Shown in pieces: positions 42,789 through 53,200 of a stretch of 64,000 bases of DNA. The stretch lies in assembly GCA_903871875.1 (NCBI GenBank), contig CAIQIR010000059.1:62001-126000 (forward strand), read 5' to 3'. The position numbers and the translations under genes were made by a program. Under the pieces are notes generated by a model. The model ran no database searches and had not been told where the DNA came from. It was given only the letters and a program-made list of their open reading frames with translations. The number at the start of each line of letters is the position of its first letter. Position 1 is the stretch's first letter. This stretch comes from an uncultured Schlesneria sp. GTDB taxonomy: Bacteria; Planctomycetota; Planctomycetia; Planctomycetales; Planctomycetaceae.

Positions 42789-43814
42789 ATGACTGCCGAT
42801 CGACCGTCTGGCTCGGTCAGTGACACGCCGGTACTGGTGCTCGAACACCTGACAAAACAATACGGGGCATTCACGGCGCTCGACGATTTGACGTTGACGT
42901 TGAATGCCGGGCAAATCCTGGGGCTGATTGGTCCTAACGGAGCGGGCAAGACGACCACGATCAAGATTCTGGTTGGATTGATTCGACCGACTTCAGGGAC
43001 CGCGATGATTGCCGGCGTCGATTGCGTTCGCGACTCGCAGAAGATCAAACGGATGGTCGGTTACATGCCCGATACATTCGGCTCGTACGACAACATGCGA
43101 GTTCGCGAGTATCTGGATTTTTTCGGCGCGGCGTTCGGCATCGCCCCGCGCCTTCGAGCCAAACGAATCGACGAAGTGATGCAGTTGACTGGCACGACCT
43201 ACATGCGCGATCGCTTTGTGGAAAGCTTGAGCCACGGGATGCAGCAACGAGTCGGCCTCTCGCGCATTCTGCTGCACGATCCCAAAGTGTTGATTCTGGA
43301 TGAACCCGTGAATGGTTTGGATCCGCAGGCCCGCATCGAGATGCGCGACCTGTTGATTCAACTGGCTGCTCAGGGCAAAACGCTACTAGTCACCAGTCAT
43401 ATCCTGCCCGAATTGACCCGGATCTGTCATCGTGTGGCGATAATGACGCACGGCAAGCTGCGTGCGTTTGGGACCGTCGAAGAGATCGGACGCCAAGTGA
43501 GCCAGCAACGGACGATCGAATCGCATTTGGTCTCGGCGGACCAGGTCACCGCCGCTGCGAACATCATTCGCCAGTCCATTGAACCGGGCGCCGATGTCGT
43601 TGAAGTCGCTGCTGAGGCCACAGTGCGATTTCGCACGGCGCGATCGGAGTCGGATCTGGGAGACGTTCTGACACGCCTGATTCAAGGCGGCATTCGCATC
43701 ACCCAGTTCCGCGAAGTGCAGACGGATCTCGAAGAAGCCTTTATGTCGTTTGCCCGGCCGAAAGAGGGAGCCGGTGCGAAGCCCGCCGTCGTGGGAGGGG
43801 CAGCCCATGCTTAG
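42789..43814 (+). CDS. ABC transporter ATP-binding protein
   Basis: 341 residues. Walker A GPNGAGKTTTIKILVGL near 48-64, Q-loop YMPDTFGSYDN, signature LSHGMQQRVGLSR, Walker B VLILDEPVNGLD and H-loop TSHILPEL are intact. The C-terminal ~100 residues are an accessory region common in CcmA/GldA-like exporters. It is the only ATPase of the unit: it follows the large membrane protein after 3 bases and overlaps the permease start by 8. The protein should energise a GldF-like permease. GldA-type subfamily assignment is by context, not proof. Confidence 0.92.
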   Translation: MTADRPSGSVSDTPVLVLEHLTKQYGAFTALDDLTLTLNAGQILGLIGPNGAGKTTTIKILVGLIRPTSGTAMIAGVDCVRDSQKIKRMVGYMPDTFGSYDNMRVREYLDFFGAAFGIAPRLRAKRIDEVMQLTGTTYMRDRFVESLSHGMQQRVGLSRILLHDPKVLILDEPVNGLDPQARIEMRDLLIQLAAQGKTLLVTSHILPELTRICHRVAIMTHGKLRAFGTVEEIGRQVSQQRTIESHLVSADQVTAAANIIRQSIEPGADVVEVAAEATVRFRTARSESDLGDVLTRLIQGGIRITQFREVQTDLEEAFMSFARPKEGAGAKPAVVGGAAHA

Positions 43815-45465
43815 TGCCATTACACGGCGCGAGCTAACAACCTTGCTACGACGTCGTCGCATGATGGTGTTGGTGTTCGGATTGGTCACGCTGTTTGGGC
43901 TGCTGGTGGTGATCCGCTGGCCGTCGGACGGACGCGTGGCATTGACCGGTGTCCGTTCGCAACAGGTCTTTCAACTGTTCGGTTATGGACTGCTGGCCAC
44001 GTTACTGTTGCTGCTACCCGTTTTTCCCGCGACGAGTATCGTCCGCGAGAAAAAACGTGGGACATTGGCGCTGTTGCTCAATACGCCGCTGGGTCCGTGG
44101 CGGATTTTCACGGGAAAGCTGCTGGCGATCCTGGCTCTGGCTGGCATCGTTCTCGTGATGAGTCTGCCGGCCGCAAGTGCCTGCTATGCGATGGGTGGCT
44201 TGTCGCTGTATGGGGATCTGTGGAAAGTCTATCTCCTGTTGATGCTGGTGGCCCTGCAATATTCGGTGCTGGCGTTGCTCGTCAGCAGTTATGCACAGAC
44301 CATTGATGCCGCTGTTCGAGTTACTTACGGACTGGTGCTCGGACTGAGCGTGATGACGCTGGGGCCGCACTATTTCTTTCAGGGAACCAAAGGCAGCCTG
44401 GCCGATCTGGGCGAGTTATTGCGGGGGCTATCTCCCTTTGCGGCCCTGATGTCGTTGACGGGGGCGGGTGACTTCGGCAGTCAAGGGTTGGTGAACAGGA
44501 CCGATCTCTTGGGGCGATTTGCGATCTGTTCACTGTTGATTGCCGTTGTCGGATCGGTGTGGACGATCAGCCGACTGAATCATCGAATCTTTGATCTCTC
44601 GCGATCGGCGGGAGCGATCAGTGATGATCAGACGCGATCGATTCAGTGGATTCGCCGAATGTTCTTTCTGGTTGATCCGCAGCGACGATCGAAAGGGATT
44701 TCGTCCTTTATTAATCCCGTGATGGTGAAAGAGTTTCGTTGTCGGCGATTCGGTCGATTGCACTGGCTGTTGCGACTGGTCGCGGTGTGTGCGGTGCTGT
44801 CCCTGGGACTGACCTACGCCACGACAGCGGGAACGCTCGACTGGGGTGTCGAGACGATCGGCGGGATCATGGTCGTCATGCAAGTGGCGCTGGTGGTGCT
44901 GATCACGCCCAGCCTCTCGGCCGGTTTGATCAGTGCCGAGCGAGAAGGCCGTGGCTGGCAATTGCTGCAAACGACTCCGCTGTCGATCGCTCGGGTTATC
45001 TGGGGCAAATTATTGAGCGTCATTCTGCCGTTGATGTTGATTCTGTGTGCGACATTGCCCGGCTATCTGGTGATGGTCTATATCGAACCCGGCATGTCCC
45101 TGCAGGTCCAGCGAGTTGTGATCTGTCTGGTACTGACGGCGATTTTTGCGATGGTGCTGAGCGCTGCGGTCGGAAGTTTGTTTGCTCGCACGGCAGCGGC
45201 GACGGCCGGCGCCTATGGAGTGCTGCTGGCGATTTGTGGCTTGCCATTATTGGTCTGGATGGGACGAGATGCTCCGTTTGGACACGACACGGTGGAAGCC
45301 GTCCTCTGTTTTAATCCGATCGCCGCCGCACTGTCGGTGATCCGCATGCCGGGCTTCCAACATTATGTGCTGATTCCCGCGAACTGGTGGTTCCTGGGAA
45401 TTGGTTCCCTGATTTCGCTACTTGTCCTGCTGTGGCAAACGTACCGTATTTCACGGCCGCAATAA
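43807..45465 (+). CDS. ABC transporter permease (GldF/ABC-2-like)
   Basis: 552 residues from the ATG at 43807, which has GGAGGGG six bases upstream and overlaps the ATPase gene by 8 bases. It appears to be a fusion of two ABC-2 permease modules. The first has the cytoplasmic start MLSAITRRELTTLLRRRRMM, then helices from ~22 to ~260. A linker follows (~270-320), then a second start-like stretch FINPVMVKEFRCRRFGRLHW and another six helices to the end, including IVVMQVALVVLITPSLSAGLI. VREKKRGTLALLLNTPLG in the first half and EREGRGWQLLQTTPLS in the second are the coupling segments typical of ABC-2 permeases. Having both halves in one chain means one copy could form the full channel. Confidence 0.88.
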   Translation: MLSAITRRELTTLLRRRRMMVLVFGLVTLFGLLVVIRWPSDGRVALTGVRSQQVFQLFGYGLLATLLLLLPVFPATSIVREKKRGTLALLLNTPLGPWRIFTGKLLAILALAGIVLVMSLPAASACYAMGGLSLYGDLWKVYLLLMLVALQYSVLALLVSSYAQTIDAAVRVTYGLVLGLSVMTLGPHYFFQGTKGSLADLGELLRGLSPFAALMSLTGAGDFGSQGLVNRTDLLGRFAICSLLIAVVGSVWTISRLNHRIFDLSRSAGAISDDQTRSIQWIRRMFFLVDPQRRSKGISSFINPVMVKEFRCRRFGRLHWLLRLVAVCAVLSLGLTYATTAGTLDWGVETIGGIMVVMQVALVVLITPSLSAGLISAEREGRGWQLLQTTPLSIARVIWGKLLSVILPLMLILCATLPGYLVMVYIEPGMSLQVQRVVICLVLTAIFAMVLSAAVGSLFARTAAATAGAYGVLLAICGLPLLVWMGRDAPFGHDTVEAVLCFNPIAAALSVIRMPGFQHYVLIPANWWFLGIGSLISLLVLLWQTYRISRPQ

Positions 45466-45469
45466 GAAA

Positions 45470-45497
45470 CCAGGCCTGCTAATTGATGGCGGCCTGG
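45470..45497 (+). terminator. Hairpin between permease and HEAT genes
   Basis: CCAGGCC / GGCCTGG with a 14-base loop, followed by ATGCTTTGTTCCTCTTG, which is only weakly T-rich. It lies in the 67-base gap and may terminate or attenuate transcription into the HEAT gene. Confidence 0.45.
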
Positions 45498-45532
45498 ATG
45501 CTTTGTTCCTCTTGTTTTGAAGCGATCTCGGA

Positions 45533-47272
45533 ATGTCATGTCGTTCGTTTGCCTGGTTCGCCATGAACCTGTTGATCGTGATGGCTTCGGCCCAGGCCGC
45601 GATTGAACCCGATTTCCTGATGGATTCGGATCCAACGCTGCGTGAACCCGATCCAGTCAAAAAATTCACCCGCGATTTCAAAGGGATCTGGATCCAGGCA
45701 CTCGAACGACCCGAGACCGACATGCAGCGGATGGCCGCCGAGACAATTTCACGCGCTCATCAATATGGCGTTCCCGGACTGATCGAGGCGGTTCCGGTTT
45801 TGGAAAAAATTCTGCGGGCCAAGGCCACCCATCCGGCCGCGCGATTTTCGGCGGCGCGTGCTTTGATCGTGCTCGAATCCCGCAGTTCCGCCGAAAAACT
45901 GCTCGAGGCCTCACAAGATTTTGGGGCCGATCTGAGACAACTGGTCGAACCCGCGATGGCTCGCTGGGATGTCGTTGCTGCCAGAGCCATCTGGATGAAA
46001 CGACTTGAGACACCGTCCACGCGGCCGCGCGATTTGATCCTGGCGATACGAGGGTTGGGGATGGTGCACGAAACAACGGCCCTGCCAACGTTACTGAAGA
46101 CGACGCTCGATTTGGTGTCTCCAGTTGATCTTCGTCTGGAAGCCGCATCGGCCGCTGGAGAACTGTCACACGAAGGATTGGAACAAGAGGCTGACAAATT
46201 GATCCAGGAAACCGGTTCGCCACAACTCATCAATCGATTGTGTGCGATTCGCTTGCTGAGCCATCATGAAAGTGAACTGGCCAGGACGAAGTTGACGGAA
46301 CTCGCGCAGGATGCCGAGCCGTCCATTGTGGCACCCGCATTGAAGCGACTGAACGAAATTGATCCCGTGCTCGTGCTGCCATTGGCAGAAGCGGCGTTGA
46401 ATCAGTCTGACGCGTACGTGCGGGAACAGGCCGTTTTCGCGTACCTCAGTTTGCCGACGGCCGAGCGAATCAAATTGCTTCGTCTCCTACTGGCCGATCC
46501 CCAGCCCTTCCTTCGACAACAGGTCTGCGAAGGGTTTTATCGATTGGCTCAGAATCCTGAATGGAACGAGTCGATCCGTGGGGCGGCGATAGAGGTTTTG
46601 GCCGGCGAGCGATGGCAGGGGCAGGAACAAGCCGCGCTGCTGCTAGGACAACTGGAACACAAATCAGCCGCGATGCGGTTGGTGGAATTGCTGGAGTCGC
46701 CGCGACCGGAAGTCATGGTGGCCTCGGCCTGGGCGCTCCGTAAAGTGGCCGTGCCCGCGTCGATTCCGGCCATGCTCGACAAAGCTTTTCGCCAGACGGT
46801 TGCTCGGAAAATGCGTACACTACCGGGGGTCGATCATCAGGTCGCCCATCTGTTGGAAGCCTGTGGACAAATGAAGTTGGTCCAGGCGAGACTTTTGTTG
46901 CTGATGTATATTCCGAAGGATTTGTTGATGGGTGAGCGTTCACGCGGCGCCGCCATCTGGTCGCTCGGTTGGCTGCACGAGGGGGCTCTAGACACGGATT
47001 TGGGCAAGGCCTTGATCGGTCGCGTCGAAGATACTTCGGCTCGACCGCCAGAAAGCCTGCTGATCAGACAACAATGTGTCGTCGCGTTGGCTCGCATGAA
47101 GGCCGTCGACTATGCGCCGGCGTTTCAAGTCCAGATTGCCCATGGAACGCCTCCCACTCGTTTAGGGCTGGCGTTTCGTTGGGCTGTGAAGCAGTTGACT
47201 GGTGAAGATCGACCAGAGCCCGTGCCGTCGATCGCCGATCAGGGAAGCTGGTTCCTCGAACCCCTGCCCTAA
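45533..47272 (+). CDS. Exported HEAT-repeat protein
   Basis: 579 residues. Signal peptide: SFAWFAMNLLIVMASAQA. The rest is an array of helical pairs of HEAT/PBS-lyase type: RMAAETISRAHQYGVPGLIEAV, AARFSAARALIVLESRSSAEKLL, LEAASAAGELSHEG, INRLCAIRLLSHHE, VREQAVFAYLSLPT and so on to the C-terminus, without catalytic motifs. Such arrays bind other proteins. It lies 67 bases after the ABC permease, with a hairpin in between. It may be a periplasmic adaptor for that system, or independent. It converges with the cytochrome/WD40 gene 29 bases away. Confidence 0.82.
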   Translation: MSCRSFAWFAMNLLIVMASAQAAIEPDFLMDSDPTLREPDPVKKFTRDFKGIWIQALERPETDMQRMAAETISRAHQYGVPGLIEAVPVLEKILRAKATHPAARFSAARALIVLESRSSAEKLLEASQDFGADLRQLVEPAMARWDVVAARAIWMKRLETPSTRPRDLILAIRGLGMVHETTALPTLLKTTLDLVSPVDLRLEAASAAGELSHEGLEQEADKLIQETGSPQLINRLCAIRLLSHHESELARTKLTELAQDAEPSIVAPALKRLNEIDPVLVLPLAEAALNQSDAYVREQAVFAYLSLPTAERIKLLRLLLADPQPFLRQQVCEGFYRLAQNPEWNESIRGAAIEVLAGERWQGQEQAALLLGQLEHKSAAMRLVELLESPRPEVMVASAWALRKVAVPASIPAMLDKAFRQTVARKMRTLPGVDHQVAHLLEACGQMKLVQARLLLLMYIPKDLLMGERSRGAAIWSLGWLHEGALDTDLGKALIGRVEDTSARPPESLLIRQQCVVALARMKAVDYAPAFQVQIAHGTPPTRLGLAFRWAVKQLTGEDRPEPVPSIADQGSWFLEPLP

Positions 47273-47301
47273 AAATCGGCTTCGCCTGTTGACGATCAGG
47301 C

Positions 47302-50208
47302 TTATTTCACACTGGCCTGAGCATTATCCGTTGGCGACTTGGGCGCTTCGAATTTAAAGAGTTCCTGGGCGTTTGTGCCGTTCCAGATCCGAAAGATGCC
47401 GTCTTCGCCGCCGGCTGCGACCAACGCTTCGTCTCGGGTCGCGGCGACGGCATAGACGAAATCGGTCGGTCCCGCGAAGGTTCGGTAGTTGGCACCGTCG
47501 TTCGATCGATGCATCTTGATGGTTTTGTCGCCGCTGCCACTGATCAGATTGTCGGTAGCGCCGATGTAATGAATCGACGTCACCTGCTTTGCGTAATTCT
47601 GGATCGTCCGATGCTGTTCGCCAGTTTCCACGTTCCAGACCTTGATGGAATTATCGGCCCCGGCACTGACGATGCGGCTGCTGTCGGCTTTCCAACTGAC
47701 GCCCAGGACATGATGTGTATGGCCTTCAAACGAGCGGACCAGTTTTCCGGTTTCGACGTCAAACTGCTTCACAAATTTGTCGGCGGCTCCGGTCACCATG
47801 TATTTTCCGTCACGGGAAAAATCGATGCTAAAGACCGTGTCGCTATGAGCATCTACAAACTGACGTGTGATCGTTTTGCTTTCGACATTCCACAGCATTA
47901 ATTCGCCACTGCGAGATGGATCTCCCCCGCCCGTTGCTAATAGCTTTCCGTCGGGACTGAATGCGAGTGACAACACGCGATTCACGAATTGAGATTTCGC
48001 CAAGTCCAGGACATTCTCAGGAGCGGGGCCGACTGTTGCGGTCAGCGTCCAACCGGGATTGGAATCCCAGGCCAACACTTGTTTGTCATCGCTGGCTCCG
48101 ACCAGCCACCGATTCGGTCCGGCCGCTAGCAGCCCCACGGGAGCTTTATGTCCGACGATTTCTTCGAGTGGCTTGCCCGTCGTGCCGTTCCACAGCCGGA
48201 TCGTGCCGTCATCACCGGCCGTCGCGATCAGCTTGCCATCGGCGACATAAGTGACCGATTTCACCGCTTTGGCTTCGATTGCGGGAAGATCGGTCTTGGC
48301 TTGGTTGAAAATCGTCTCGACTTGTTTGGCGGCATTGGTTTCGTTGTCCAGCAGCAGCTTTGCCTGCTTTTGCTGTTCGTCGGCCGTCTGCTGCCCTTTT
48401 TCCGACTGAGCCACGGACTTCGCTGCGGCGTCGAATGCCTCTTGGGCTTTTTTTACCGCCTCGGTTTCTTTCGCCGCCGCGGCGTCGGCATCCGCTTTTT
48501 TCTTCTTCAGCGCTTCATCGTCGGGCTTGGCGTCCAGTTCTGCCTTGGCTGCCTCAACGGCTGTCACAGCGGCCTGTTCCTTTGTTTTCGCTTCGGCGAG
48601 CGCCTTTTCCATGGCCGCTTTTTGCTCGAGAGCTTTCTTGGTGCCTTCTTCTCGCTCTTTGAAGTTTTTCTCGGCTGCTTTGAATGTGGCATCCGCGAGT
48701 TGCACGCGAGACTTTGCCACGGCATCGTCATCGGTCAGCACAAGTAGCTTGCGTTGGGCTGCGATATTTCCTTTCAGTTCGGCGACGGCGGTCCCATCAA
48801 TCTTCCACAAACGGGCCATATTGTTGGCGCCTGCCGTCACGACAAATTGACCGTCGCTTTTTACCGACATCGAGGTAATCGCCGCTCCATGATTTTGTGT
48901 GCGAACCTGATTGCCGTTCGCAATTTCCCAAACGCGCCAGGTCGCGTCGGCGCTGGACGAAACCAGTTGTGTTCCGGCAGGCAAGAGTAGCGCGATTGAG
49001 GAAATGGCAGCGCCGTGTCCTTTCATTTCCACCACGGGTTTGACGGCCTCGGCTGGTTTATCTCCTTCAGCCGGTTTTGGAGTCTCGAACGGAACGGTCC
49101 AACCGCGAATCGAATTATCACCGGCATGACCCGTGAAAATCCGTGTGCCGTCCAGGTTCATCGCCAGGCTGGTGACTTCGTGTGGCGTTTCAAGGATCCC
49201 GCTCGGTTGACCGTCTGCGGTATTCCAAACGCGGATGGTCTTGTCTGTCGAACCGCTGAAGAGCTTCGTCGAATCGGTCGTGAATTGAACGGCCGTCACC
49301 GGACCGGCATGGCCGGCAAGAACGTGTCGTGTGTTGGGATCGGCGAGGTTCTGTAATACCAACGAATTGTCGGCTCGTCCCAGAGCCAGCCATTTTCCGT
49401 CGAGCGAAACGGCGACCGACGCAACCGACTGATCCTGCGAATAGCTGCCCAACAGAGAATTGGCCGGACGTTGCCAAAGTTTGACCTCGCGATAACCGGC
49501 AGAGGCCAACATGGTGCCTTCGGGGTTGAACGCCAGGGCGTGAACGAAGTCTCGATGAGCGGCTCCGTGAGGGTAGAAAGCTTTGTCCCCATTCTTGATG
49601 GTCAGCAATGCCGGGTCTTGGAGTCGCGCGACATAGTCACCGGTTGTCACGTCATACAGATCGATCTGATTGGCGCGACCGCAAGCAGTCCAGCGACCCC
49701 AGGTCGACAGCGCGACGCTGTAGATCGAACGAGCGTTCGACGGAATGGACTGCCAGGGAACAGCATGTTGTCCAGAACCAGTACCCTGGTTGGCACCTTC
49801 TTCAATCCATTTTTTCAGCAGCCCCAATTCCTGCGGCGTGAATGCTGTTGCCGAGGCCTTATTTGGCAGCGGAGGCATGGCCGGTTCTGCCGCGCGGGCC
49901 GCCAGCTGATAGATCAGGCTTTTTTCGACATCTTTGGCGACGACCGCAGGGCCGCGTTTGCCGCCTTTCAGCATCGAGGCGACGTCTTCGAGATTCAATT
50001 TGTTTTCGGCGATTGCCACGTTGTGACAGGCGACACACTTGTTGTCGAGAATCGGCTGGATGTCTTTTTCAAAATCGACGGGCCGATCCAGATTGACGGC
50101 CACTGGCTCGATCTTGCCAGGCACGGCGGCCTCTTGTGCCGAGGCGAATGAAACCATGAGCTGTGCAAAACTGACAGACACACAGGCACAGAGTAGATGA
50201 AACCGCAT
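47302..50208 (-). CDS. Cytochrome c/WD40 exported protein with internal coiled coil
   Basis: 968 residues. Signal peptide 1-24. A planctomycete cytochrome C domain is at ~45-137 with haem motif C58-V-A-C61-H62 and a distal MPPLP segment (Met ligand candidate M111). A WD40 propeller is at ~160-480 (SGSTDKTIRVWNTADG, SSSADATWRVWEIANG). Then ~160 residues (485-645) of Ala/Lys/Glu/Gln heptads, clearly a coiled coil, and a second WD40 propeller at ~648-955 (ATAGDDGTIRLWNG, SAGADNSIKVWNVETG). It is the last gene of an operon with DUF1549/DUF1553 and PPC proteins. Segment 555-600 resembles parts of the PPC protein coils. It is exported, haem-bearing and scaffold-like; its reaction is unknown. Confidence 0.87.
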   Translation of the reverse strand: MRFHLLCACVSVSFAQLMVSFASAQEAAVPGKIEPVAVNLDRPVDFEKDIQPILDNKCVACHNVAIAENKLNLEDVASMLKGGKRGPAVVAKDVEKSLIYQLAARAAEPAMPPLPNKASATAFTPQELGLLKKWIEEGANQGTGSGQHAVPWQSIPSNARSIYSVALSTWGRWTACGRANQIDLYDVTTGDYVARLQDPALLTIKNGDKAFYPHGAAHRDFVHALAFNPEGTMLASAGYREVKLWQRPANSLLGSYSQDQSVASVAVSLDGKWLALGRADNSLVLQNLADPNTRHVLAGHAGPVTAVQFTTDSTKLFSGSTDKTIRVWNTADGQPSGILETPHEVTSLAMNLDGTRIFTGHAGDNSIRGWTVPFETPKPAEGDKPAEAVKPVVEMKGHGAAISSIALLLPAGTQLVSSSADATWRVWEIANGNQVRTQNHGAAITSMSVKSDGQFVVTAGANNMARLWKIDGTAVAELKGNIAAQRKLLVLTDDDAVAKSRVQLADATFKAAEKNFKEREEGTKKALEQKAAMEKALAEAKTKEQAAVTAVEAAKAELDAKPDDEALKKKKADADAAAAKETEAVKKAQEAFDAAAKSVAQSEKGQQTADEQQKQAKLLLDNETNAAKQVETIFNQAKTDLPAIEAKAVKSVTYVADGKLIATAGDDGTIRLWNGTTGKPLEEIVGHKAPVGLLAAGPNRWLVGASDDKQVLAWDSNPGWTLTATVGPAPENVLDLAKSQFVNRVLSLAFSPDGKLLATGGGDPSRSGELMLWNVESKTITRQFVDAHSDTVFSIDFSRDGKYMVTGAADKFVKQFDVETGKLVRSFEGHTHHVLGVSWKADSSRIVSAGADNSIKVWNVETGEQHRTIQNYAKQVTSIHYIGATDNLISGSGDKTIKMHRSNDGANYRTFAGPTDFVYAVAATRDEALVAAGGEDGIFRIWNGTNAQELFKFEAPKSPTDNAQASVK
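48274..48756. repeat. Ala/Lys-rich coiled-coil module, WD40 protein copy
   Basis: Codes residues ~485-645 between the two propellers. It contains AAKAELDAKPDDEALKKKKA, which aligns without gaps to the PPC protein module at residues ~629-648. Confidence 0.7.
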
Positions 50209-50293
50209 AACGGAGCCTTGAGTGTTTAAAGGTGGATTATCTTGTCACTAGCGGCGTGAGATTTTCAGTATTTCTACTTCACTCGCGACGAGG

Positions 50294-53200
50294 TCATTTC
50301 ACAGTCTTGAGTGTTACGGGTTGATCGACGATCGCTTCGCCATCCCATTGCGAAACCGCTCGAACAACCATATTGGCAAGTTGTGCTTCCGGTGCATCAC
50401 CTTGAGCTTCGACAATCAGCGTTCCTGCAGATTGATCCGCGGGGATTGTGACGAGGTCGGCTTTGATACCCACCACGCTCGGAGGCAATGGCAAGCTGAG
50501 TGTCACAGGTCCGGCAAAACCATTCTGGCGTTTGATTTCACATTTGATTTCGATCTTTGCACCCAGCTTGATAGCCCCTCCGTCGGCGGGATTTGCCGTC
50601 AGCGTATAGGGAGCCGGCTTCACCGTGATGATGATGGGCGTCGTGGTCGGGTGAAAGTTGATGCTGGCCGCTTTGGCATAGGTGTCTGCGGTTTTGAAAC
50701 GTTGATCGGCCGTCGCTTTTTCTGCGGTGGCTGCATTGTTTTTGTCTTCGGCCAATTTGGCGTCGGCGTCCGCTTTCACCTTGGCTTCTTCTGTCTGCTT
50801 CCGGGCGGCTTCTGCATCCACTCGGGCTTTCTCGGCCGCTACGACCGCGTCCGCCGCCGTTTTCAGCGCGGTCTGGGCTTCACTCAGTTTCTTTTCGGCT
50901 GCCGCTTTGATTTCGGCATCGTCCCCGGCGTTCTTCAAACCTTCGGCCGCGATCTTCTCTGCGTTTTGGGCATCGGTCAGGGCCTTCTCTGATTGCTGTT
51001 TCGCCTCCGCCAGCTTCTTCAAATTCGCATCGTCGTCAGCTGCTTTTTTGATCGCAGCCTCTTTTGCCGCGATGGCTGTCTTCAACAGTTCCGCAGCCGC
51101 ATTGGCGGCCTGTTCCGCCACAGTGAATTCGGCTTTCGCCCGGTCGGCTTTGGCCGGATTCTTACGATACGAGACAGCGGCCTGACCAGTCAGATACGTG
51201 ACGTAGACTCCGACGGGCGCGTTGGGAGGGATAAAGAGTCGGAAGAACTCTTCGTTCTTTTCCTTTGGAATCGGCTTATTCTCGACTTGGGCATTCGGGG
51301 GTTGCCCCGTCACGGTGATATTCACCGCTTGATCGAAGCCATTTCGTCGCGAGATCTTCACAGGAATCAGAATCTGCCGGTTGTGATTGGCGTCGATTCG
51401 GTAAACGTCTGTCGTCAGTTGATAGGGCGAAGGTTCGTCCATCACCGAGAGTTCGATCGATTGCGCGATACGGGCATCGCCCGGCACATTTGGCTGTGCG
51501 GCACCCCAGACGACGGTGCCGTACCGAGCAGGATGAGCGACATCGCGAGCTGAGGCGTTTTTCGCCGCGTCAGCCACTTGCACCTCCGTCTTGGATTGGT
51601 GCACCTTTAATTCGACTGCGGCTCGTGCATCAGCGGCCGTTTTCAATGCGGCTGCAGCGGCAGCGACTTTTGCCTCGGCATCGGTCACCTTCTGTTTGAG
51701 CGCGGCGTCGTCAGACTTCGCGGCAAGTTCCGCTTTCGCGGCGGTCAACGCTTCGTTTGCCTTGGCCAGATCGTCTGTCGGTTTCGCGACCGCTTTGTCG
51801 GCTGCCGCCAGCGCATCGACGGCCGCTTTGGCATTCGCTTCCGCGGCCACTAACGCGGCCACCGCGACAGGGTCATCGATGCGGGCCTTTGCCACCAGAC
51901 GAACGGTACCCGCCCAAGCCGGGGCATCTTCGGCCGACGTGAAGACGATCACCCCGCTGGAAGGTGCTGCTCCGATGCTGATGTCACGGCAGGTGACTCC
52001 TGGTGGCAATCCTTCTGCGGAAACTGTAATGGGTTCCGCAAAGCCATCGCGGCGGAAGGCAATCACATGCACGGGGAAATTGTCGCCACGGCGTAGATTG
52101 ATGCCCGATGGCGCCGCCTGACGCGGGCCGGGTGGGGTTAATGCCGTCGCGATGGCAGCGACGCGAAAATCAGGCGATTCTTTGCGGATGATTAACCGAT
52201 AGACACCCAACACCTGTTTGGAATTGCCGTAGCGTTCGCGCATCGTCACGCGAAAACTTCCATCTGCCGGCGCGACAAACTTCACCGTATTGTCGTCGTT
52301 CAAGGTATCGAACAGATTGGCCAGGGGATTATTGGTATCGTCGTCGAGCGTGCTGATCCGCGTCAGCGTTTCTTCACCCTTCTCATTGGTTTTCACCTGA
52401 TCGATCACCAACACGGGATCGATCGCGGCGCCGGCCCGATGAGCAATCACTTCGATCCAGTAAGCCTCTTTGGCCTTCGCCTCAAATTGGAAGCAATCGA
52501 CATCACCGCGTGTCTGGAATTGTCCGTCGATTTCGATCGGCACGACGACCTTTTGAGTCTGTGCGCCTTTGTCGTTGGGTTCCACTTCGATCACGGGAAC
52601 GAATTTGCTTAACTGAATCATGACGACATTCGACGGTCCCACGGGCGAATTGATCGAGTAGGGAACGGCATCCAGCCCAGCCGAAAATGGTTCGAGCGCC
52701 ACCTTGGGATCGAGCAGGTCGCTGATTGCCGGCAAGGAGATATTGACGGTCAGTTTTTCCAGTGGCCGACCGTGCGAGTCCATTCCTGCGGGCTGACTGC
52801 CGGGCAAATTGCGACCGTACAACGTGTACTGGGCGTTCGAGTCGGGAATGCCCGATGCGGGAAGGATGAAATCGATATACGGTCCGGTCGAGAACGTCAG
52901 CCGGTAGGGGTAGTCCTCGCCACCGGCATAGGTGAAGTCATACAGTTTCACAAAATACTCTCCGTCGGCAGGCAGCGTGACGTCCAGGAGCGGATCCTGG
53001 CTGACCAGATTGCGGCGGGCGAATTCGAGTCGTTTTCCCGTGGAATTGTGAAGTTCCAGGGCGGCATCGAGTTTCGAGTCCAGACGTTTGGCCACGCAAT
53101 TCACCAACAGTCTCTGCCCGGTCTTTCCCGTGAACTTGAACCAATCAACATCCGTCGCGCCATTGATGCGACCATTGACGGTTTGATTGAATTCCACCGC

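Noticed and set aside
48148-48747. Plus-strand Phe/Leu/Gly-rich frame
   Set aside because: It is the antisense of the Ala/Lys coiled coil in the WD40 gene.
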